Shown in pieces: positions 20,404 to 28,070 of a DNA stretch of 51,536 bases. Positions within the stretch are counted from its first letter, which is position 1. Every line of letters starts with the position of its first letter. The position numbers and the translations under genes are program-made. The DNA is from Enterobacter sp. GTDB lineage: Bacteria > Pseudomonadota > Gammaproteobacteria > Enterobacterales > Enterobacteriaceae. The DNA lies in assembly GCA_022649305.1 (NCBI GenBank), contig JALCNW010000027.1, forward strand, positions 1 through 51,536. The letters are read 5' to 3'. The notes beneath the pieces were generated by a model, which was not told where the DNA came from, searched no databases, and saw only the letters and a list, made by a program, of their open reading frames with translations.

Positions 20404-20412
20404 CTCAAAAAG

Positions 20413-20437
20413 AACCCGCCCAAAGGCGGGTTATTTA
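20413..20437 (+). terminator. Terminator of yebV
   Basis: AACCCGCC pairs with GGCGGGTT around CAAA and is followed by a short T-rich stretch, 10 bases after the yebV stop. Confidence 0.8.
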
Positions 20438-20507
20438 TCCCCGCAAATTTCCCCTGTGTTAAATCATCCCCTACACTATCAATACGGAAGCCAGATCAGA
20501 GGATGAG

Positions 20508-20699
20508 ATGTTCGCACTGGTACTTTTTGTATGTTATCTGGACGGCGGGTGTGACGACATCGTTATAGATGTCTACAACACCGAGCAGCAGTGCATGACG
20601 TCGAGAAAGGAGCAGCGAATCCGCCATGGCGGCTGTTATCCGGTCGAGGAGTTTATCGATAGCTTTTGGTCGCCCGCGCGGGAATACGGAGACTTCTGA
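20508..20699 (+). CDS. yebW: YebW family protein
   Basis: This 63-residue protein matches YebW in length and keeps its cysteines ('LFVCYLDGGCDD', 'QQCM', 'GGCYPVEEFID'). The N-terminal hydrophobic stretch (residues 1-11) is too short to be a clear membrane helix. Its function is unknown. GAGG lies ahead of the ATG. Confidence 0.9.
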   Translation: MFALVLFVCYLDGGCDDIVIDVYNTEQQCMTSRKEQRIRHGGCYPVEEFIDSFWSPAREYGDF

Positions 20700-20764
20700 T
20701 TATTACCATTTTGCCAGCGTCCGGGCCGTAATTGATAACATCGGCGCAGTTTATGTTGCCAACT

Positions 20765-20781
20765 TAAATCGTCAGTAAACA
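20765..20781 (-). promoter_or_regulatory. PhoP-box-like direct repeat near virK-like gene
   Basis: On the minus strand the pattern TGTTTA-N5-GATTTA resembles the PhoP direct repeat (T/G)GTTTA-N5-(T/G)GTTTA with one mismatch. A second, weaker half-match (GGTTTA-N5-TCTTAA) lies at 20795-20811 on the plus strand. PhoP controls virK in Salmonella, but the reversed orientation here makes this tentative. Confidence 0.25.
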
Positions 20782-20865
20782 AAGGCGTAATAAAGGTTTA
20801 GCCGCTCTTAAATACCATCAAGCAGGCCCTTAGAATATATCCATAATTCTAAAGAGGTCTCCATC

Positions 20866-21807
20866 GTGTCAAATACCAGCCTGCAAATTGATGTGTCGGA
20901 AGCACAGCCCGTCAATATTATCTCCGCGCTGACCAACGGGCAGCTTGTCCCTGGCCCGATCTGGACGAAGCGCGAATACCGTCTAAAGTTCTTCCTGCGC
21001 TCGTTGCTATTCTGGTCCTCGACAAATCGTATGCTGGGCGCACTTTCTCGCCGCGCTGACTTCGATAAGCTGCTGGCTGCGCAAATCACCTTGCCGAGTA
21101 AAACACATCGACAGTACCTGGCTCGTGGGATGGGTGCTAACCAGCGTGCCGATGCCATTATCCATCACTACGATTGGCTCGATGCTTTACCTGATACAGG
21201 ACTTAAAAACGCGCTAACGAACCCAGTCGCGCAGCCGGTTGTCCACTTTCACGCAAAAGATGAAGCTGGTTATACCGTTTATGCCTCCTCCGCCACCAAA
21301 GCCGAGCGTGAAGGCGAAAGTACGCTTTGGCTTTGTGATGAAGAAGATACGCTGCTGGCGAGCCTGACGTTCAGCGTCGTTCCAGCAGGCGATCGTTCTG
21401 CACTGGTGATTGGTGGTTTACAGGGACCGCGCCGTGGTGTCACGCGTGAAACCATCAAAAATGCCACCCGAGCCTGTCACGGCCTGTTTCCAAAACGCGT
21501 GCTGATGGAGGTTATTTTTAACCTGACGGCGCAAAGCGGCATCAGCGCCATTTATGGGGTTAGCGATGAAGGCCATGTATTTCGCGCCCTGCGCTATCGT
21601 TTGAGCAAAGGCCGCCATTTCCACGCCAGCTATGACGAGTTCTGGGCATCCATTGATGGCAAAAAGCTCTCGTCCTTCCGCTGGCAGTTGCCGCTTCAGA
21701 TGGAGCGTAAAACCCTGGAAAGCATCGCCAGTAAAAAACGCGCCGAATATCGCCGCCGTTTTGGACTGCTGGATGAAATTGCGATTGCGATAAAATCCCG
21801 GTTTTAA
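20866..21807 (+). CDS. VirK/YbjX family protein (DUF535)
   Basis: This 313-residue protein belongs to the DUF535 family with VirK of Shigella/Salmonella and E. coli YbjX, linked to virulence-factor export and resistance to antimicrobial peptides. No signal peptide or membrane helix stands out. Conserved-looking parts include 'LGGLQGPRRGV'-type and 'GVSDEGHVFRALRYRL' segments in the C-terminal half, followed by 'FWASIDGKK'. The start is GTG with AGAGG upstream. It occupies the place of pphA in E. coli, directly before the sdsR/ryeA locus. The family assignment is by recognition of the sequence; the role here is inferred. Confidence 0.85.
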   Translation: MSNTSLQIDVSEAQPVNIISALTNGQLVPGPIWTKREYRLKFFLRSLLFWSSTNRMLGALSRRADFDKLLAAQITLPSKTHRQYLARGMGANQRADAIIHHYDWLDALPDTGLKNALTNPVAQPVVHFHAKDEAGYTVYASSATKAEREGESTLWLCDEEDTLLASLTFSVVPAGDRSALVIGGLQGPRRGVTRETIKNATRACHGLFPKRVLMEVIFNLTAQSGISAIYGVSDEGHVFRALRYRLSKGRHFHASYDEFWASIDGKKLSSFRWQLPLQMERKTLESIASKKRAEYRRRFGLLDEIAIAIKSRF

Positions 21808-21962
21808 CCCCTGGCGGCTTACGCGAATATCATCCGAAAATTTAACAAAACAGCCAAAAAGCGCTGGACTTTCGCCTGCCGTGTTGTGGTATGGTTAAAA
21901 CAGAAGCACAGGACGGCTTCCGCTGCGATGAACGGTAAATCGGGAAATAGTTTTACTTTCAT
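21808..21962 (+). other. Left half of the split ryeA/sdsR locus
   Basis: This gap lies between the virK-like gene and attL and corresponds to the host flank just beyond the 3' end of sdsR. In E. coli the antisense RNA RyeA starts here on the plus strand. A TGGTATGGT extended -10-like sequence lies near 21886-21894. The prophage has separated this promoter side from the rest of RyeA, which is now at 34.8 kb. The RyeA start is inferred from E. coli. Confidence 0.4.
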
Positions 21963-21994
21963 GCAGATAAAAAGAGACCGAATACGATTCCTGT
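21963..21994. repeat. attL core direct repeat
   Basis: These 32 bases are identical to 34802-34833. They equal the 3' terminator region of the SdsR small RNA, of which only one arm of the hairpin is present here. This marks the left end of the prophage. Confidence 0.9.
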
Positions 21995-22267
21995 TTCTGC
22001 CAGCCCTTATCTGTTTTTGATAAGTATCAAGTAGTTAAGAACAAACGCGAGCAAAAACCGACCTGAAATAGCTGCAAATACGTGCACTAAATTTCAAATA
22101 CTTATCAATTATTTCGTGTGCATTCGTGTTTTTATCGTGGATGCGCACGCAAAATCCTTGTGTTATCAGCTCATTAAATTAGCATGTTGCCGTCTGCATG
22201 GCATGAACAACATCAGACACCATAACTGCCCTTCCGGGTGATTACGGCACCAAGTACTAACGTGGGG
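21995..22267. other. Non-coding prophage left end with inverted and repeated motifs
   Basis: No gene is seen. TTGATAAGTAT at 22017-22027 reappears inverted at 22098-22108, and TCGTG words recur at 22113-22139 (ATTTCGTG also at 34754-34761 beside attR). These could be integrase or excisionase arm sites, given their place beside attL; no binding protein remains to test this by context. Confidence 0.35.
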
Positions 22268-23746
22268 TCAAACAGCCGTGAGGAGCCTTTGCACTATGTA
22301 AGGTAAGTTCCAAGTCGATATAGCCAATGCTATATATATGCAGCCCATAAAGAAAAGCGCCCAATAAAGAGTGCGACGTCTTATTTTGATCGGTTCAAGA
22401 AATGATTCTTTGTTCTCTTCTCTCGAGGTATATCTCTGTAAAACATTGAGCCATTTTTTGCTCTCCGATGCCGTCAAAGTAGCATCCCGTATGTGGATGA
22501 TGAGCTGCAACGCAAACGACAGCGCAAGATAGCCAGCCAAAAATTTTACCAATAACGAAAGCTCGTGGCTCTTTAATAATTCATTCAGATTAGCCTTGTC
22601 AAACTTTCCTAGGAAGGAATAACCAACAAACGCAAAAACGCCTAAAGTGTCTCTGGTAACATTACCTACAATATCTCGTACTTTTGATGCATACATATCA
22701 GCTTGCGAACGCATATCTTTAAGCAGTTCACGCATTTCTTTATGATAGGCATCCTTTCTATCAAGAATTACAAACGCATAACTATCTTGTGATTGCTGCA
22801 GAGCAATTTCAATATTTTGCGCTAACTCCATATAGAAATTATTATTCTGAATCATGTCTAGCGACAAGCGATCCATGACCAATTGCTGTCTTGTTTCACT
22901 TCTCTCAGAATAAATCCACCGAACTGTTTTTATCAATTCTGCATGAAGCTTTTCGAGTGAATCAGGGCATTTGCTGCCAAGCGTCCCTAAAAGGGTTTTA
23001 GTTCCCTTAAAGCATACAAAATATTCCCCCCCTGACTTCTTTAGCTCGCAACAAATACATGATATTAAGCTTTTAACAGCCAAAGACATGATTGCCTGTG
23101 CCAAAGGAGATGTAACATCACCCCATGAAATAATGAATGCTTCAGGTCTAATGACTATAATCTCATCGGACTTTATTTTAACAAGATTATAAACATCATC
23201 ACGTAAAGGGAAATTGTGAGTTAAGGTATTATTACATTTTATTTCTTTTGTACCAACAGGGATAACCTTAATAAGATCCCCCCCAAAGCACAGTTTAGAG
23301 TTATGCAGCCAAATAATTGTTTCGCTTTCAAATGAAGGCGATACTCCACTATTTGCAGAAGAAAACGGATCAATGGAGTTGACCCATTCCAGAACTGCAG
23401 CTTCTGAAAAGTATAATAAATTTTCTTTCCCTTTTGCGAAACTTATCTCTTCAGTCAATTTGGATGTTATTGAACTCTTACTTAAAAGAACGCACCATTC
23501 GCAACTATTAAGATGCGAATAATCACTTAGTTCATCGGCACCATCGAGCATGGTGCCGTTTACTTTAAATGATGGAATCGAAATATTTAAAGCAGCGCAA
23601 AACTGCTCGATTTCTAAGCACAACGTTACCATGCGATCAGTAATACCGGCACCTGTCACCGTCATTCGGTAACATTCTTCTGCGGTATGACTAGCTAAAG
23701 AGGAAAGCTTTTCAACCTTAGCTAGTAGATTCTGCACAGCTTCCAT
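22268..23746 (-). CDS. Putative membrane-anchored cargo protein, partner of NA37 protein
   Basis: I do not recognise a family for this 492-residue protein. The first 320 residues are soluble and mixed in structure, with several cysteines (for example 'SCICCELKK' near 229). A charged helical stretch follows (about 320-362). The C-terminal part has a weak hydrophobic segment at 366-381 and two clear membrane helices at about 396-418 and 460-477. It starts 4 bases after the NA37 gene, so the two are almost certainly one operon. The DNA is AT-rich compared with the backbone. Its place between the phage tail genes and attL is where prophages often carry defence or conversion genes. Function unknown. 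Confidence 0.8.
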   Translation of the reverse strand: MEAVQNLLAKVEKLSSLASHTAEECYRMTVTGAGITDRMVTLCLEIEQFCAALNISIPSFKVNGTMLDGADELSDYSHLNSCEWCVLLSKSSITSKLTEEISFAKGKENLLYFSEAAVLEWVNSIDPFSSANSGVSPSFESETIIWLHNSKLCFGGDLIKVIPVGTKEIKCNNTLTHNFPLRDDVYNLVKIKSDEIIVIRPEAFIISWGDVTSPLAQAIMSLAVKSLISCICCELKKSGGEYFVCFKGTKTLLGTLGSKCPDSLEKLHAELIKTVRWIYSERSETRQQLVMDRLSLDMIQNNNFYMELAQNIEIALQQSQDSYAFVILDRKDAYHKEMRELLKDMRSQADMYASKVRDIVGNVTRDTLGVFAFVGYSFLGKFDKANLNELLKSHELSLLVKFLAGYLALSFALQLIIHIRDATLTASESKKWLNVLQRYTSREENKESFLEPIKIRRRTLYWALFFMGCIYIALAISTWNLPYIVQRLLTAV

Positions 23747-23750
23747 CCAC

Positions 23751-24821
23751 CTAAACCTTAATGTTCACTTTGTTGGTTACGATTGTAATGCTTTCTCGGC
23801 CATCTGGTAGCTTTTTTCGTGTTAAACCAGCAACATTTGGATCCCCTTGATAAGTAATCACAACGCCTTCTGCTGTCTCGTAAACCGTTTTCCTTTCTTT
23901 AGTATTTATTGAACTAGGAACAACCTTAAAGGTCGTGCCAGCAATCCCTTCAGTAGCTAATTTTTCGAATAGCTCATCATGTAATTCTTTTTTCTTTGCT
24001 GGGTCTGTATGCCGAATTACTGCACTTATAAATTTTTCGGTATCAAATTCTTCTGTGGATTCAAAAAAACTAAAAGAACGGCCAATCAGAGTTGTAGCGT
24101 CTTCACCCTCTGGTAATCTTGATTGATCGATTTGTCTCGCCCAAGTACGAACGGCTTTGTGTGCTTCTTTCGTCATTACAGAAGCTGTTTTTCTTGCTTC
24201 TACACCAAGGAATTTTTTAAAATAATCTGTTAATTCAGGATCCACTCTATCATAAGCAAGAACATCCCAAACATGCGTTCCTGACAAATCAATCAGTGCA
24301 CTTTTTTGTACTGATTTTTTACTTTCGCTTAGTGCATTTGGAACTTCGTTTATTATCGCCTTCTTTATGCCATCTTTTTCTTCATATGAATAAGATAAAG
24401 TAGCTGTCTTGTCCAATTTAACTAAAAACAGCAACGATTTATAATCATTGGGGCTACTTAAATAATTTACCTTCGATACAACAAAAAGACCATCCGCAGC
24501 TGAGCCTGCATGCAATTTAGAAAAGCTTTTGGTCACAACTTTTGAAGTGTCATTGAACGACGTGATTCCTTTAACGTAAGAAGAGCATTTCTCCTCAAGA
24601 CTGTCCACCTCACCTTTTTTAAAAAGATATTGCGTCCCTTTTGCACATTCCTTAAGCCTGGCAAGGAAAAAATCCGCTTGTGCTTTAGCAAGAATGACTG
24701 AATCTAAAAAAATAGTTTTTTCCTCATCACCTTCTGTATTAATGATGTGGAAGATGAACTCCTCAATCTCTAGGGATTCGATTTGAGCTTTACTGAGCAC
24801 TGAGCTGATCGATTTAGCCAT
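23751..24821 (-). CDS. NA37/YejK-like nucleoid-associated protein
   Basis: This 356-residue protein resembles the NA37 family (YejK/NdpA), whose members bind DNA or the nucleoid. Parallels include 'ADGLFVVSKV' (residues 109-118), 'LLFLVKLDK' (130-138), 'ALIDLSGTHVWDVLAYDR' (175-192) and 'DYFKKFLGVEARKTA' (199-213), in the same order as in YejK. The family call rests on pattern recognition, not a search. It is the first gene of a two-gene operon with the membrane protein downstream. The DNA is AT-rich, unlike a core yejK, so this is an acquired homologue and not the housekeeping copy. A DNA-binding role is inferred. Confidence 0.75.
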   Translation of the reverse strand: MAKSISSVLSKAQIESLEIEEFIFHIINTEGDEEKTIFLDSVILAKAQADFFLARLKECAKGTQYLFKKGEVDSLEEKCSSYVKGITSFNDTSKVVTKSFSKLHAGSAADGLFVVSKVNYLSSPNDYKSLLFLVKLDKTATLSYSYEEKDGIKKAIINEVPNALSESKKSVQKSALIDLSGTHVWDVLAYDRVDPELTDYFKKFLGVEARKTASVMTKEAHKAVRTWARQIDQSRLPEGEDATTLIGRSFSFFESTEEFDTEKFISAVIRHTDPAKKKELHDELFEKLATEGIAGTTFKVVPSSINTKERKTVYETAEGVVITYQGDPNVAGLTRKKLPDGRESITIVTNKVNIKV

Positions 24822-24864
24822 TCTACATTTCCATTTGTTAAGATTTGGATAAATCTACCAAACG

Positions 24865-24926
24865 TGACCGGTCAAAACATTGTTTCATATCACAATAGTC
24901 TCACCGATTACTCCAACTTTAAGTTG
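24865..24926 (-). promoter_or_regulatory. Inverted repeats upstream of the NA37 operon
   Basis: The 125-base leader holds two perfect inverted repeats, TGACCGGTCA at 24865-24874 and CAACTTTAAGTTG at 24914-24926. They could be operators for the cargo operon. A TTGACC -35-like sequence overlaps the first. No matching regulator is known. Confidence 0.35.
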
Positions 24927-24946
24927 CTGATGTAGGAAACCCCATG

Positions 24947-25156
24947 TCACAGACCCCCGTTAGGATTGAACAGCATAAAGGTACGTGCTTCCCCTTCATC
25001 GGAAGAGATATCCTTGAAGGTCGTCACGTAACACTCGATCCAGTTGACCGCCTCAAGCTGTTTCACAAAATCCTCTGTGGTGACGGTGCGCCGTCCAGTT
25101 TGCTCAATTTTGACAGCAGCGCGAAAAGCGCCCTCTATTTCGTATTGTCTCGGCAT
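24947..25156 (-). CDS. Small SOS-controlled prophage protein
   Basis: This 69-residue protein (MPRQYEIEGAF...) resembles small proteins found near the tail end of lambdoid prophages; I cannot name its family. It is soluble, with 'TVTTEDFVKQLE' and an end 'GEARTFMLFNPNGG'. The ATG at 25156 is preferred because GGGGGAG lies a few bases upstream; a TTG five codons earlier is possible. A consensus LexA box overlaps its promoter, so it should be induced by DNA damage. A DinI-like role is possible by analogy of position only; the sequence is not DinI. Confidence 0.7.
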   Translation of the reverse strand: MPRQYEIEGAFRAAVKIEQTGRRTVTTEDFVKQLEAVNWIECYVTTFKDISSDEGEARTFMLFNPNGGL

Positions 25157-25173
25157 GATCCGCTCCCCCAAAA

Positions 25174-25217
25174 TACTGTTTATGCATACAGTATATTTTA
25201 TCGTTAGGACAGATCAA
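25174..25217 (-). promoter_or_regulatory. LexA box overlapping a sigma-70 promoter
   Basis: The sequence TACTGTTTATGCATACAGTA at 25174-25193 fits the LexA consensus CTGT-N8-ACAG with matching outer bases. On the minus strand a -10 TATACT (25190-25195) overlaps it and a -35 TTGATC (25212-25217) lies 16 bases upstream. The small gene starts 17 bases further on. Confidence 0.88.
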
Positions 25218-25288
25218 GCGAGATTTTTCACTGTTGAGTACGTAGCTGAATTCAGATAAAAATTAGTATTCATCCCACTCACCAAAAA

Positions 25289-26365
25289 CTAAAGGCTCAC
25301 CATATAGAGCCGACCAGCTGCTACCGCTTCGCCAATGCGAAAACCTTGCTTAGCGAAGTCCGTTGTTTCATCAAAGCCAACAAGCGTGTAATCCACTATT
25401 GCCTCTTTGATTTTCTGCTTTTCGTCCTCACCCAGCGTGCTGGTTTTGATATCCACCTGCAAATAAACCGCAACATATTCAGGGCGGAAAAAGGTGATAT
25501 TTACGGGCTGGCCTTTCGGCGTAAACGTGTCCACGCTAATTTTGTTCGGGAAAACGTTGTAACGGTTCAGGCCACACCCGGGGTTTTTATGGGTGGCCAT
25601 CGCCAGCACGATATCGTCAGTCTCGCCACCGTCGATAAAGATTGCCATCGAGTGACCGTAAACGCCGTGTTCATCAGTCTCGTTTTCCACGTTCTCATGA
25701 ACGAGCGTTTGCTTAACGCCCGTCACGTTATCCAGCGCGGCTTTGATGTTATCGATCTGATTATTACCAGGCAGCGCCACAGAGTAATTTCGCCGCACCC
25801 GAAATGCGTTATCGCTTTCTTCAGTTTTACCCAGGCTTGCGCCCTGAGTGTTCGTCACAGAGCGTATACGGGCCACTGGCGAAGCGATGATGGTTAGAGT
25901 GCCAGGGTTAGCGCTTTCAGCTCCTGGGGTCGTACAGGTCACACTGACGGATGCTTTCCCGCTGGTATTGGTAATAACCTTCGCGTCAGTAGTCCAGAGC
26001 GTACCCGATATACGGTGCCGGACCTTTACTCCAGCCGGTATCTCAATCAGTCCATCGCCTTCGAATTCCACAACATCCGTTGAGAAACTTTCTGGCTGGC
26101 GCTGCAAGCCCGCAAACGCGGCGATGCGGTCAAGTTGCTGGCGCTTCGCCGCGTTAGGGTCTGCCGCGTGATAAGCGTGAATAACCTCTTCATCAAGGTT
26201 TGCGAAAAGTTCGGCCCAGATTGCGATCGCCATGCCGTCAGGCGTTTCAGGCGTTTCAGGCGAGAGGTTCCAGCCGCTGTCTATTGCGAGATACTTCTCT
26301 GTGATCTCGTCTTTGTATTCCTGGAGGGTCGTTCCCGTCACTCCGTCTTTCGTGATTTCAGCCAT
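25289..26365 (-). pseudogene. Baseplate J-like protein (Mu gp47 type), C-terminus cut
   Basis: The 358-residue product belongs to the baseplate J / Mu gp47 family that forms the wedge rim of contractile tails. Conserved parts include 'AIWAELFANLDEE' near residue 50, 'LDRIAAFAGLQR' near 78 and 'RIGEAVAAGRLY' near the end, where the native protein would continue for several more residues. The frame leaves homology after 'GRLY' and stops five codons later. In the next frame the sequence then reads like the tail end of another phage protein (…EWDEY, stop at 25263), so a deletion appears to have joined J to a tail-fibre-region gene. Its start overlaps the gp25-like stop by one base. Confidence 0.8.
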
Positions 26366-26724
26366 CAGAGATCCTTGTTGTACAAGAATTCAAACTGCTC
26401 GTTGTTGATGTCGGTCAGCGTGGCCCTAATCGTGAACGTGAGCTTTCTGGTGTCGCTATCCATATCGAACGTGTTGATCGCCAGCACTCCCTTTGTGGAG
26501 AGAATGCGCTGTTTTATGTTGGCTTCAGCGATATCGCGCGAGGATTTACCGAGGATACTCTGAAACCACGGCGTACCATCAGTGGCATCAAGAAAATACT
26601 CCCCCATAAAAAGACGAAGCCTGCAAATGCAGGCTTGTCGGGTTTCTTCCTTTCCGGTAACAAAATGATCGCCACTCGTAACGATATCTCCTTCAATAAA
26701 ATTTCGTATCAAATATACCTCCAT
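26365..26724 (-). CDS. GPW/gp25-like baseplate protein
   Basis: This 119-residue protein fits the small baseplate subunit (Mu gp46 / gp25 type) that precedes J in contractile-tail modules. It shows 'GDIVTSGDHFVTG' near residue 12, 'RLFMGEYFLDATDGTPWFQSILGK' (written here in part) near residues 37-60, and a C-terminal beta-rich region. It overlaps J by one base, as expected for an operon. Only 12 bases separate it from the HEPN-like gene upstream and its own ribosome binding site is poor, which suggests the accessory gene disturbed its leader. Confidence 0.75.
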   Translation of the reverse strand: MEVYLIRNFIEGDIVTSGDHFVTGKEETRQACICRLRLFMGEYFLDATDGTPWFQSILGKSSRDIAEANIKQRILSTKGVLAINTFDMDSDTRKLTFTIRATLTDINNEQFEFLYNKDL

Positions 26725-26736
26725 TTAAAGAGATTA

Positions 26737-27342
26737 TTATTCTTCTCGGTATCCAAATGTTTTCCTGATACCTCTAAGAACAGGTATTAAGACATACATA
26801 TAGTTTGCATCAGGCGGAACAGCTTCAATGAAATAATTAAAAGCATAACGTTTCGCTACGAAATAGTCTTTTATTTTAAAGATAAAATCATCTAATCCTT
26901 TCATGTCTTTTATTAATGGCGTTTCATTAGTAATGTTATTGAGCAAGGTAATCTTAAACTCTTCATCGAGTTCATTGAAGAGAGTGTGAATGTCATGCGT
27001 CCGTTTGCCGCTTGGCATTTGCAATGTGGAATGCATAATTTGTATGTTTGCTTCCCCATTTTCAACTTGCTCCTCACTTCCAAGAGCTATTGTCCTTTCA
27101 TCAATAACAACTGCATTAGCAGGTTCGAATTTTCGAATCACTAGTTTAGATTTAAAATATAACTCAATTGCCAAAAGTGAATTAGTATAAACAACATTAC
27201 GTTTGGCTTCATGTGGGTCACTTCCCAAAGTCGCAGCCATTGTTAATGCAGCTTCTGAAAAACCATGAGCCATATCAGAAATATAGCTACGCGGAATCAT
27301 AATTGTGTCCGTTAGACCAGGATTAGCTTGTTCGTTTGTCAT
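26737..27342 (-). CDS. HEPN-like accessory (moron) protein
   Basis: I do not recognise a named family. The 201-residue protein is mostly helical and resembles HEPN domains: 'TNSLLAIELYFKSKLV' near residue 53, 'THDIHTLFNELDEE' near 115 and 'YFVAKRYAFNYF' near 160. The canonical catalytic R-x4-6-H pair is not evident, so an RNase role is doubtful and another helical fold is possible. The gene is AT-rich, has its own promoter and lies between the baseplate spike and gp25-like genes, which are normally adjacent. HEPN proteins are common in toxin and defence modules; that link is inference. Confidence 0.6.
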   Translation of the reverse strand: MTNEQANPGLTDTIMIPRSYISDMAHGFSEAALTMAATLGSDPHEAKRNVVYTNSLLAIELYFKSKLVIRKFEPANAVVIDERTIALGSEEQVENGEANIQIMHSTLQMPSGKRTHDIHTLFNELDEEFKITLLNNITNETPLIKDMKGLDDFIFKIKDYFVAKRYAFNYFIEAVPPDANYMYVLIPVLRGIRKTFGYREE

Positions 27343-27364
27343 GTGATCACTCGCTTTTAAAATT

Positions 27365-27393
27365 TTAATAGAAAATTTTTTGAATCATATCAA
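27365..27393 (-). promoter_or_regulatory. Promoter of the HEPN-like gene
   Basis: On the minus strand TTGATA (27388-27393) and TATTAA (27365-27370) are separated by exactly 17 bases, and the ATG lies 22 bases downstream. This would allow expression of the accessory gene in the lysogen, apart from late phage transcription. Confidence 0.65.
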
Positions 27394-27446
27394 GACTTCA
27401 AAGACAATGACCAGTTTAAATTCATGGGCTTATACTTGTCGCTACG

Positions 27447-28070
27447 CTATTCAGGCTCTTTTGTTTTAGAGCCACCAGATTCAACACCTCCATGTTTATG
27501 CGTTGAGCCGATGTTCTTCCCGTTGTGCGTAAGCCCGTCAGACGACAGAGAAAGCGTTTGCCCCCCCCCCACTTTGAGGTTTATCCCACCATCAGAAAGA
27601 TGAAGCCGCACAGAGCCGCTGGCGTTGCTCATTCCGATACCTTCATTGGGTAATCCCGAAATACTTGTAGCGCGGGAGCGGTAGCCAGGGGCAAAAAAGG
27701 CATCGGTCGCATCGAACATTCGAGCATCGAGAGGACGAACGGGCTCGCCCTGCTCGATCCAGTAGTCAACGGAACGCTGCGAAAAATGAATGAGTCCTTC
27801 AGTGCCTTTCGGCAGCTCATGAAAAACTGACCATTTAGGAGAGCCAGCAAACTGAACGGGTACGTGCTTAATCTCAGGGAGAGTGTTAAACACTCCCCCT
27901 CCCTCATGGCGCTGAATACCTATTTCCACAACGGCACGCTGGAGGTCTGGATCATAGTCAGTCACTTTACCAGGTAAGCAGAACATGAGATCCCAGAGGA
28001 GCTGCGGCCTGATTTGCATAAGCATGGTGAGAAAAGGATTTGTATCTTTCAAAATCAGCTCCCCCGCCAT
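27447..28070 (-). CDS. Baseplate central spike protein (Gp138/Mu gp45 type)
   Basis: This 207-residue protein forms the membrane-piercing tip of a contractile tail. The N-terminal half has an OB-like domain ('CLPGKVTDYDPDLQRAVVEI'), the second half a repetitive beta-helix region ('SGSVRLHLSDGGINLKVGGG'), and the end carries an H-x-H metal site (THKHGG near residue 195) typical of spike apices. The start at 28070 (MAGELIL) is preferred. It overlaps the upstream hub-like gene by 16 bases. A run of ten G residues in the coding strand (27561-27570) encodes the three glycines of 'VGGGQ'. Confidence 0.8.
   Translation of the reverse strand: MAGELILKDTNPFLTMLMQIRPQLLWDLMFCLPGKVTDYDPDLQRAVVEIGIQRHEGGGVFNTLPEIKHVPVQFAGSPKWSVFHELPKGTEGLIHFSQRSVDYWIEQGEPVRPLDARMFDATDAFFAPGYRSRATSISGLPNEGIGMSNASGSVRLHLSDGGINLKVGGGQTLSLSSDGLTHNGKNIGSTHKHGGVESGGSKTKEPE

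Noticed and set aside
22268..24821. Reading the cargo pair as a Kiwa (KwaA/KwaB) defence system
   Set aside because: The membrane protein is far longer than KwaA and has a large soluble part, and the partner looks like NA37 rather than DUF4868. Only the general idea of a membrane and DNA-binding pair is shared.
24947..25156. Calling the LexA-controlled gene dinI
   Set aside because: The sequence does not resemble DinI or its phage relatives; only its position and SOS box are similar.
25346..26563. Long plus-strand frames opposite the baseplate genes
   Set aside because: They are antisense to clear tail genes, have no ribosome binding sites and show no recognisable protein features.
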